Both the position numbers and the translations under genes were made by a program. 64,000 nucleotides of DNA from Acidobacteriota bacterium (GTDB taxonomy: Bacteria; Acidobacteriota; UBA6911), in contig JAAYAJ010000056.1 of assembly GCA_012719455.1 (NCBI GenBank), positions 1 to 64,000 on the forward strand. Direction: 5' to 3'. Of this stretch, positions 32,143 through 38,611 are shown piece by piece. How positions within the stretch are numbered: the stretch's first letter is position 1; each line of letters begins with the position of its first letter. The notes below the pieces were generated by a model that was given only the letters and a program-made list of their open reading frames with translations, did not search any database and was not told the origin of the DNA.

Positions 32143-33108
32143 TCACCCGGCAAGGTGAAACTCGATTTCGTGCACGTCGCCGAACGAGTCGATCATGTAC
32201 TGCTTCAACTTGGCGATCAGTTTCTTTTCCGCCACGCGGATCGCCTCGCGCGAGATGCCGTAGCGGTCGGCGATCTGCTGCAGCGTTTCCGGTTCCTCGG
32301 CTATCAGCCGCCGGGTGAGGATATCCCGTTCGCGCTTGGAGAGGGATTCGGAAAAATCGGCGAATTTCTTCTCCAGCAGCTCCCGGAACTGTTCCTGGGC
32401 GATCTTCTCGTCCATGCTCTGCTCCATCGTGTGGAGCGTGTCGACGTAGCGGACGTTCCCGTCGGAGTTGCCCAGGGGCGCGTCGAGCGGCAGGTCCCCC
32501 CCGGTCATCCCCTGTTCCACCTCCCGCAGCTCCTGTTCGTCCACCCTCAGGTTTTTGGCGAGCAGGCGGGAGGTGGGGACGATGCCCCGGGCCTCCAGTT
32601 CCCGCTTTTCCCGGTTGAGGTTCATCAGGATCCTGCGCCGCGTGTTGGTCGTCCCGATCCTGACCATCCGCTTGTTGTCGAGCAGGAATTTGAAGATGTA
32701 GGCCTTGATCCACCAGGCGGCGTAGGTGGAGAGCCGCGTCCCGCGCTCGGGGTCGAACCGCTGCACCGCCTGGAGCAGGCCGAGGTTCCCCTCCTGGATG
32801 AGGTCCAGGATGTTGCGGTAGACCTTGCGGTAGATCATGGCGATCTTGACCACGAGCCTGAGGTTCGAGGTCACCAGCCGGTAAGCGATTTCCCGGTCTC
32901 CGGTTTTGTGGTACTGCCGGGCGAGCGCCTGCTCCTCCTCCCGGCTGAGCGGGGCGAATTTCCTGATCTCCGCCAGGTAGGCACGCAGGGGGTCGTAGCG
33001 CGCGATCCCTTGGGGCGCGGCGCCGTCGAACTTGCGCTCTTCGTTCCCCGCGTTTCCCGCCGGTTCCGCAATCTCCCCGCCGCCGGCGGTCTCATCGAAT
33101 TCCGTCAT
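32143..33108 (-). CDS. Alternative sigma factor, RpoH/sigma-32-like
   Basis: 321 aa. Region 1.2 is DPLRAYLAEIRKFAPLSREE. Region 2 is VTSNLRLVVKIAMIYRKVYR then NILDLIQEGNLGLLQAVQRF and the -10 recognition segment STYAAWWIKAYIFKFLLDNK. Region 4 is LSKRERDILTRRLIAEEPET then QQIADRYGISREAIRVAEKK. There is no large region 1.1 or non-conserved insert, as in heat-shock type factors. The start is ATG 33108, seven bases behind TATAAT; the preceding ATG overlaps that box. RpoS-like or RpoD-like assignment is possible, but the size and region 2 favour the sigma-32 group. Confidence 0.85.
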   Translation of the reverse strand: MTEFDETAGGGEIAEPAGNAGNEERKFDGAAPQGIARYDPLRAYLAEIRKFAPLSREEEQALARQYHKTGDREIAYRLVTSNLRLVVKIAMIYRKVYRNILDLIQEGNLGLLQAVQRFDPERGTRLSTYAAWWIKAYIFKFLLDNKRMVRIGTTNTRRRILMNLNREKRELEARGIVPTSRLLAKNLRVDEQELREVEQGMTGGDLPLDAPLGNSDGNVRYVDTLHTMEQSMDEKIAQEQFRELLEKKFADFSESLSKRERDILTRRLIAEEPETLQQIADRYGISREAIRVAEKKLIAKLKQYMIDSFGDVHEIEFHLAG

Positions 33109-33115
33109 GGAATTC

Positions 33116-33121
33116 ATTATA
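33116..33121 (-). promoter_or_regulatory. -10 box of the sigma-32-like gene (leaderless)
   Basis: A perfect TATAAT on the minus strand ends seven bases before the ATG at 33108. The -35 region is weak (TGGACC at 17-base spacing). No ribosome site lies between box and start. Confidence 0.5.
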
Positions 33122-33252
33122 GGCAACGGGCCGTTCGAGGTCCATAACCGTACGCGCGTGGGGCAATCTCCGCTTGTGCTCCCCGGGCGATTTGCCCTAT
33201 AAGTAATTCCGGGCCCGGGCCACGGGCCCATTGCGAAGGGAGCGTTCCATCC

Positions 33253-34131
33253 ATGAAGCGCGAGACCAGCGGGCGGATCCGTTTTTTCAAGATGACCGGG
33301 ACCGGCAACGATTTCATCCTGATCGACAACCGTCAACGGCTGATCGACGCCGACGCTTGCGGGGATTTCGTCCGCAGTGCCTGCCGGCGCAAACGCTCCA
33401 TCGGCGCCGACGGGGTGATCCTGATCGAAAAGGACCCCGAGGTCGATTTTCGCTGGCGTTTCTTCAACGCCGACGGCAGCGAGGCGGAAATGTGCGGGAA
33501 CGGCGCCCGCTGCGCTGCGCGCTTCGCATTCCTCACGGGCATCGTCGATACTCCGCGGATGGCCTTCCGCACCCTCGCCGGCGTCGTCGGTGCGGAACTC
33601 CTGGACATCGAGGTAAAGGTGCAGATGCCCCTTCCGCACGGCCAGAGGATGGACTTGGGGGTGGAGGCCGAAGGGCGCCGCTTCTCCCTCGATTTCATCA
33701 ACACGGGGGTTCCGCACGCGGTCTGCTTCATGGCATCGGAGGAGGAATTCGGCTCCATGGAGGTCGAGCGCTGGGGCCGGGCGATCCGGTATCACCCCGA
33801 ATTCCTCCCCGCCGGGACCAACGTCGATTTTGCCCTGGTCCGTGACCCCCGCCGCATCGCCGTCCGCACCTACGAGCGCGGGGTCGAGGAGGAGACTCTC
33901 GCCTGCGGCACCGGGTGCATCGCCGCGGTCCTCGCGGCCGCCTCGCGCGGCCGGGCGTCGTCGCCGGTGGAGGTGGAGGTGCGGAGCGGCGAGATCCTGA
34001 CGGTCCATTTCCGGGAGGCGGTCGAAGGGGGCGACACCGGCGGCAGGTTCGCGGAGGTCCTGCTCTCCGGGGAGGCGCGCGTGGTTTACGAGGCCGACCT
34101 CTGGCCCGAGACCATCCTCAACGGTGCGTGA
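33253..34131 (+). CDS. dapF: Diaminopimelate epimerase
   Basis: 292 aa. DapF converts LL- to meso-diaminopimelate for peptidoglycan and lysine. Both catalytic cysteines are present: one in EMCGNGARCAARF (about residue 80) and one in LACGTGCIAAVLA (about residue 218). The N-terminal KMTGTGNDFILIDNR and the C-terminal half TNVDFALVRDPRRIAVRTYE, ending YERGVEEETLACGTG, are typical. GAAGGGAG precedes the ATG. It is monocistronic and divergent from the sigma-32-like gene. Confidence 0.95.
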   Translation: MKRETSGRIRFFKMTGTGNDFILIDNRQRLIDADACGDFVRSACRRKRSIGADGVILIEKDPEVDFRWRFFNADGSEAEMCGNGARCAARFAFLTGIVDTPRMAFRTLAGVVGAELLDIEVKVQMPLPHGQRMDLGVEAEGRRFSLDFINTGVPHAVCFMASEEEFGSMEVERWGRAIRYHPEFLPAGTNVDFALVRDPRRIAVRTYERGVEEETLACGTGCIAAVLAAASRGRASSPVEVEVRSGEILTVHFREAVEGGDTGGRFAEVLLSGEARVVYEADLWPETILNGA

Positions 34132-34139
34132 CCGGGCTC

Positions 34140-34565
34140 CTATCCCAGGCGGGGATCCAGGCGCTCCCGCAGGGCGCTCTTCGACAGGGCGCCGATCACG
34201 GTTTCGACCGGCTGCCCGTCCCTGAACAGGATCAGGGTCGGGATACTCCGCACGTTGAACTGCCCTGCCGTCGCCGGGTTCCGGTCCACGTTCATCCGGA
34301 TCAACTTGAGCCGCCCCGCCTGCTCGCCGGCGTATTCCTCCAGCACCGGCGCCGTCATACGACACGGGGCGCACCAATCGGCCCAGAAGTCGACCAGGAC
34401 CGGGACCGGGGCTTCCAGCTCGCGGCGGAAGCTGATGTCGGTGCCGTCGACGATCCAGGGGAGGGGGGAGCGGCATTTGCCGCAGGCGGGTGACCGGCTC
34501 CCGCTCTCGGGCTTCAGCCGGTTTTTTGCGCCGCACCGGGGGCAGCTGACGACAGTGTCTTGCAT
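34140..34565 (-). CDS. trxC: Thioredoxin 2 (zinc-ribbon thioredoxin)
   Basis: 141 aa from the ATG behind AAGGAGG; a longer open frame upstream has no protein signal. An N-terminal zinc ribbon (SCPRCGAKNR, then PACGKCRSPLPW) precedes a thioredoxin fold with active site FWADWCAPCRMTAPVLEEYA and cis-Pro RSIPTLILFRDG. TrxC-type proteins reduce disulfides in the cytoplasm, especially under oxidative stress. It is divergent from the Lon N-domain gene and convergent with dapF. Confidence 0.92.
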   Translation of the reverse strand: MQDTVVSCPRCGAKNRLKPESGSRSPACGKCRSPLPWIVDGTDISFRRELEAPVPVLVDFWADWCAPCRMTAPVLEEYAGEQAGRLKLIRMNVDRNPATAGQFNVRSIPTLILFRDGQPVETVIGALSKSALRERLDPRLG

Positions 34566-34724
34566 GGGACCTCCTTGTCCTTGAACAGATTGCGCACGGT
34601 GAAACCCGCGTTGGCGGGGCGTTCGGCGGGACGGCGCATGAAATAGGAATGCCGCTGTCTCCACCTGCGGATCCCGTCTCTATTTTACCACCGGGGAGCG
34701 CCGGTGGGGCCACCGATCTATCTG

Positions 34725-34753
34725 TTGACTGCGTTGGCCCGGCCGACTATGAT
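34725..34753 (+). promoter_or_regulatory. Promoter of the Lon N-domain gene
   Basis: TTGACT (34725-34730) and TATGAT (34748-34753) lie 17 bases apart, near consensus. The predicted start of transcription, about 34760, is three bases before the ATG at 34763, and no Shine-Dalgarno sequence is visible. Confidence 0.65.
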
Positions 34754-34762
34754 CGTGGCGAA

Positions 34763-35419
34763 ATGATCGTGCCCCTCTTCCCCTTGCCCAATGTGGTGCT
34801 GTTCCCCAAAACCCCGGTGCCGCTCTATATCTTCGAGGAGAGGTACCGGGTCATGATCCGGGAGGCGATAGCGGGAAACCGGGAGATCGTCATCGCCCTC
34901 CTGAGGCCGGGGGGGGAGACGGGCCCCGGGGGGATGCCCGAAGTACACGACATCGCCTGCCTGGGCCGGATCGAGAGCTACGAGGAACTGGAGGACGGCA
35001 AGTACAACATCGTGGTGGTGGGGGTTGACCGGGTGCGCATCCTCCGGGAGGTCCGGCATTCGCCCTACCAGCAGGTCGAAGTGGAGCGGATCGAGCCCGC
35101 ATTGCCGGGCTGGACGGCGGAGGAAATAGCCGGCCGCCAGAGCCGGATCGGGGAGCTGTTCGCCCGGTTCACAGAACTGGCGACCGGGACGCCCCAGCAG
35201 GTGAACGAACTCATGCCCCAACTCGATTTCGACGCCTTGGTCAACATGGTCGCCATGACCCTCAACCTCGCCATCGATCAGAAGCAGGCACTGCTGGAGC
35301 TCGACGACGCTTCGGAGCGCTGCGACGCCCTGATCCCTGTGCTCGAACAGCAACTGGAGACGCTCGTGCTGGTGCGCAGGTTCGAGCACATCAAGCCCGA
35401 GAACCCGCATTTCAATTAG
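34763..35419 (+). CDS. Stand-alone Lon N-terminal (substrate-binding) domain protein
   Basis: 218 aa. PLFPLPNVVLFPKTPVPLYI, then FEERYRVMIREAIAGNREIV, is the LON substrate-binding domain seen at the start of Lon protease. The C-terminal helical part (ELMPQLDFDALVNMVAMTLN, LAIDQKQALLELDDASERC) matches Lon-N extensions. There is no AAA ATPase or Ser-Lys protease domain, so it is not a protease. Such proteins are widespread; the function is unproven, with adaptor or chaperone roles suggested. Confidence 0.9.
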   Translation: MIVPLFPLPNVVLFPKTPVPLYIFEERYRVMIREAIAGNREIVIALLRPGGETGPGGMPEVHDIACLGRIESYEELEDGKYNIVVVGVDRVRILREVRHSPYQQVEVERIEPALPGWTAEEIAGRQSRIGELFARFTELATGTPQQVNELMPQLDFDALVNMVAMTLNLAIDQKQALLELDDASERCDALIPVLEQQLETLVLVRRFEHIKPENPHFN

Positions 35420-35456
35420 CGGTTGAAGGAGGAACGGGCGGAAAGGGGGCGGCAGA

Positions 35457-36206
35457 ATGGGGGATCGATCCGGGAATCGCCGCGCGGCGCTCATCGCGGG
35501 GGGGGTGCGGGGCATCGGCCGTGCGCTGGCGCTTGCCCTGGCTGCGGAAGGGTGGAGCGTCGCCGTCTGCTACCGCCAAAGCGAGAGGGAAGCGGCCTCC
35601 CTGCGCGCCGAACTCGAGGCCCTGGGCCCCGGGCACGCCTGCGTGCGCGCCGACGTCTCCGACCCCGGCACGGCGGCCGAACTCGTCCGGCGGGTCGAAC
35701 ATGCCCACGGGCGCCTGGATGCCCTGATCAACAGCGTCGGCGCCTACCATCGGGTGCCGCTCCTCGAGGAGAGCGTCGAGGGGTGGCACGCCATGTTCGA
35801 CGCCAACCTCCACCCGGTCTTCTACCTCGCGCGCGCCGCGGCCCCGGGGATGATGCGGCGCCGGTGGGGACGCATCGTCAACTTCAGCATTGTGAACGCG
35901 GACCAGCAGGTGGGGCAGCCCTTCATCACGGCCCACTACATCGCCAAGATCGGGGTGCTGGTGCTGACCCGTTCCCTGGCGCGGATACTCGCCCCGCACG
36001 GCATCACCGCCAACACCGTCTCCCCCGGCTTCATCGATACCGGGGGCGTGCCGGAGGAGGACCTGGCGCAGTCGTTCTCGGCCATCCCCGCGGGCTGCCT
36101 GGGAACCCCCGGCGACGCCGTCGCCGCCGTCCGCTACCTCCTCTCGGACGAGGCGCGCTACGTCAACGGGACCAACATCCACGTGAGCGGCGGCTGGGGG
36201 ATTTGA
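35457..36206 (+). CDS. Short-chain dehydrogenase/reductase
   Basis: 249 aa classical SDR. The cofactor motif is AGGVRGIGRALALAL (a variant of TGxxxGxG) with an NSVGAYHRV loop. The catalytic Ser is in VNFSIVNAD and Tyr-Lys in HYIAKIGV. NTVSPGFIDTGGV is the usual post-catalytic segment, and GTNIHVSGGWGI ends the protein as in FabG-like members. It may be a 3-oxoacyl-ACP or pteridine reductase-like enzyme; the substrate is not fixed by sequence. It follows the Lon N-domain gene by 37 bases on the same strand. Confidence 0.88.
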   Translation: MGDRSGNRRAALIAGGVRGIGRALALALAAEGWSVAVCYRQSEREAASLRAELEALGPGHACVRADVSDPGTAAELVRRVEHAHGRLDALINSVGAYHRVPLLEESVEGWHAMFDANLHPVFYLARAAAPGMMRRRWGRIVNFSIVNADQQVGQPFITAHYIAKIGVLVLTRSLARILAPHGITANTVSPGFIDTGGVPEEDLAQSFSAIPAGCLGTPGDAVAAVRYLLSDEARYVNGTNIHVSGGWGI

Positions 36207-36218
36207 TTCCCGGACAGG

Positions 36219-37253
36219 CTAGCGCAGCAGGGAAACGAGGTCGGCGAAGAGGGCGTAGGCCGTCTGGTCCACCGACGGGTTGTTTTCCACGATCGCCAGT
36301 TCGCGCATGGTGTCGGTGTTGACGACGAGGATGTTGCTCAGGCCCCGGATGGCCGCCAGCGGGTCGAAGACTTCGAGTTCCTGCAGTTCCACCTTCCCGA
36401 TGACCTTCCCGCCCTGGCGGTACGCCCGGGCGACCAGGCGCAGGCGCCGGTCGCGGCGCAGGGCGGCCCGCACGGCGCGGCCGATATCGCTCGAGATGGC
36501 GCTGCGGTCGATGTCCTTCGGCTTCACGTGTCCGCCCATGACGGCCTGGATCAGCACCGACAGCTTGACGGCGGAATCCCAGCCGTCGAGATCGAGGCTG
36601 GGGTCGGCCTCGGACACGCCGGTGGTCTTCGCGTATTCGAGCGCGGCCTCGAACGTGGTTCCCTGTTCCATCTGGGTCAGGATGTAGTTCGTGGTGCTGT
36701 TGAAGATCCCCCGCAGGGAGAGGATGCGCGTCCCCGGCAGGGAATTGCGGAGCAGGTTGAACACGGGCACACCGTCCATGACCGTCCCCTCGTAGAGGAA
36801 CTGGACGTCGCGCAACCGGGCCAGGCGCGTCAGCTGCGTGTAATGCGTCGCCACCGGGCCCTTGTTCGAGGTGATCACGTTCAATCCCGCCCCGAGGGCC
36901 TCCCGGATGTGGGTGGCGGCCGGTTCCCCGCTGAGGTCGAGCAAGCTCATCTCGAAGAGCACGTCGGCGCCGCACTGCCGGATGAAATCGAGTTGCGACG
37001 CGCACTCCGGCCCGTTGTGAAACCGGTCCAGCGCGGGGCCGCGCTTGCCGGAGCCGAGGATCTTCCTGATGGGGAGACCGCCGTGGTCGATCGCCATCCC
37101 ATGCTCCTTCGTCGCGATCCCCGTGATCTTCAACTCGACGGCGTGCGTCCGGAGCAGCCATTTTTCCCGCTCGACCAGCAGGCGTGCCAAAGCCCGGCCG
37201 ACCCGGCCGAATCCGATGAAGGCGCAATTGATCTGTCGAATTTCTTGTTCCAT
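36219..37253 (-). CDS. hom: Homoserine dehydrogenase
   Basis: 344 aa from the ATG behind an AGGGGGG site; an earlier in-frame ATG at 37334 is less likely. The Rossmann motif is FIGFGRVGRALARLL. The catalytic core follows: NVITSNKGPVATHY, YEGTVMDGVPVFNLLRNSLP and LRGIFNSTTNYILTQMEQG, with the ADPSLDLDGWDSAVKLSVLI motif holding the catalytic Lys and Asp. It reduces aspartate semialdehyde to homoserine for Thr, Met and Ile. There is no C-terminal ACT domain, so it is probably insensitive to threonine. It is not fused to an aspartokinase. Confidence 0.92.
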   Translation of the reverse strand: MEQEIRQINCAFIGFGRVGRALARLLVEREKWLLRTHAVELKITGIATKEHGMAIDHGGLPIRKILGSGKRGPALDRFHNGPECASQLDFIRQCGADVLFEMSLLDLSGEPAATHIREALGAGLNVITSNKGPVATHYTQLTRLARLRDVQFLYEGTVMDGVPVFNLLRNSLPGTRILSLRGIFNSTTNYILTQMEQGTTFEAALEYAKTTGVSEADPSLDLDGWDSAVKLSVLIQAVMGGHVKPKDIDRSAISSDIGRAVRAALRRDRRLRLVARAYRQGGKVIGKVELQELEVFDPLAAIRGLSNILVVNTDTMRELAIVENNPSVDQTAYALFADLVSLLR

Positions 37254-37406
37254 GGCCCCCCTGCCGGCCGGACCTGTCGCCATAAACGACCGGCCGTTCT
37301 GCACGATATTACTCCCTGATATGTCTTGGTGCAAGCGAGGGTTCGACGGCCCTGGCGCCCGCTGCGGGCGGCGGCCGGCGGGGGGCGCCGCGCCTCCTCT
37401 TCCCGC

Positions 37407-37435
37407 TTGATTTTCACCAAATCTTCACCTATTTT
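37407..37435 (+). promoter_or_regulatory. Promoter of the imuB-dnaE2 cassette (leaderless)
   Basis: TTGATT (37407-37412) and TATTTT (37430-37435) are 17 bases apart. The predicted transcription start, seven bases after the -10 box, is the A of the ATG at 37442. The sequence before the ATG has no ribosome site. I see no palindrome of the common LexA types here. Confidence 0.6.
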
Positions 37436-37441
37436 GTAGTC

Positions 37442-38611
37442 ATGATCCTGGACCGTGAAATCATCTACCTGGCCGTCAGGTCTTTCCCCGTGGCCGTGGA
37501 ACGGGTGGTGCATCCCGAATTGCGCCGCCGCCCCGTGGTGGTCGCTCCCCGCTCCGCGGCGCGTTCCGTCGTGACGGCCCTGTCCCCGGAGGCCTGGAGG
37601 GCGGGGGTCCGCAAGGGGATGCCGCTGGCCCGGGCGCTGCGCTGCTGCCGGGACACGATCGTGCTGCCGCCGAACGAACCTCTCTACCTCCGGGCCTCCC
37701 GCGCGATATGCGGAGTCCTGGCGGCCTACTCCCCGGTGCTCGAACCCTCGGGTTACGGTCACGCCTACCTGGATGTCACGGGAACCGGCCGGCTCTGGGG
37801 CCCGCCGCGGGACGCCGCCTGGAAGGCGCGGCGGGAAATCCGGCGGCGACTGGGCCTCGAGGCCGCGCTCGGGATCGCCTCCAATAAAATGGTCAGCCGG
37901 ATCGCGTCGGAGGTGACGCGGACGGCGGGGTTGCAGGACGTGCCGCACGGGGACGAAGCTTCCTTTCTCTCCCCTTTGCCGGTGGGGCTGCTCCCGGGCG
38001 TCGGGCCCCGGACCGGGGAACGGTTCCGGGAACTGAACCTGAGCGTCATCCGTGATGTCGCCGCCATGCGGCCGGAACATCTCGCCCTGGCGTTCGGTCG
38101 TTTCGGTTTCCTGCTCCGCGAGCGGGCCCTGGGGATCGACCGCACCCCGGTGGTTCCGGCACGATCGGTTCCGGCGCTGGAACTGGAAAAGGCGCTGGGC
38201 GAAGACTCGAACGATTACGGTTTGCTTGCAAGGGAACTCGCGGGGCTCTGCGCCCGGGCGGGGGAGCGGCTGCGCGCGGAAGGGCGGCGCGCCGGGCGGG
38301 TGGAGGTGAGGGTGCGCTACGCCGACTACGGGGAGGGGGTGGGGAGGGCGGGTATGGCCGTGCCGCTCGAGTCATCGGCCGCCCTGTACGGCGCGGCCCT
38401 TCCCCTGCTCCGCCGGGCTCTCGGCCGGCGCACGCGCGTGCGGAGCATGCGCCTGCGGCTCGAGGCGCTCTCCGCGGGGCCGGTCCAAATGGACCTGTTC
38501 GCCGACCCGGGGGCCGCGCGCCGCCTGAAACTCGAACAGGCGCTCGACGCGCTCGGCCGCCGCTACGGCCGTCCCGTCCTCCTCCCCGCGTCGTTGTCCG
38601 CCGGGGCGTGA
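37442..38611 (+). CDS. imuB: ImuB-like inactive Y-family polymerase
   Basis: 389 aa. The Y-family fold is plain (YLAVRSFPVAVERVVHPEL, GIASNKMVSRIASEVTRTAG, LLPGVGPRTGERFRELNL), but the catalytic carboxylates are gone. The first motif, normally xxDMDxFYAxVE, has no Asp. The second, normally SxDExYLDVT, reads GYGHAYLDVTG. Such loss defines ImuB, which acts as an adaptor in the ImuA-ImuB-DnaE2 mutasome. A clamp-binding motif QMDLF lies near residue 353 (SAGPVQMDLFADPG), as ImuB requires. Its TGA overlaps the GTG of dnaE2. It is shorter than many ImuB proteins, lacking the long C-terminal tail. Confidence 0.85.
   Translation: MILDREIIYLAVRSFPVAVERVVHPELRRRPVVVAPRSAARSVVTALSPEAWRAGVRKGMPLARALRCCRDTIVLPPNEPLYLRASRAICGVLAAYSPVLEPSGYGHAYLDVTGTGRLWGPPRDAAWKARREIRRRLGLEAALGIASNKMVSRIASEVTRTAGLQDVPHGDEASFLSPLPVGLLPGVGPRTGERFRELNLSVIRDVAAMRPEHLALAFGRFGFLLRERALGIDRTPVVPARSVPALELEKALGEDSNDYGLLARELAGLCARAGERLRAEGRRAGRVEVRVRYADYGEGVGRAGMAVPLESSAALYGAALPLLRRALGRRTRVRSMRLRLEALSAGPVQMDLFADPGAARRLKLEQALDALGRRYGRPVLLPASLSAGA

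Noticed and set aside
37335-37441. LexA operator before imuB
   Set aside because: Looked for the common LexA palindromes (enterobacterial, Gram-positive and direct-repeat types) and found none.
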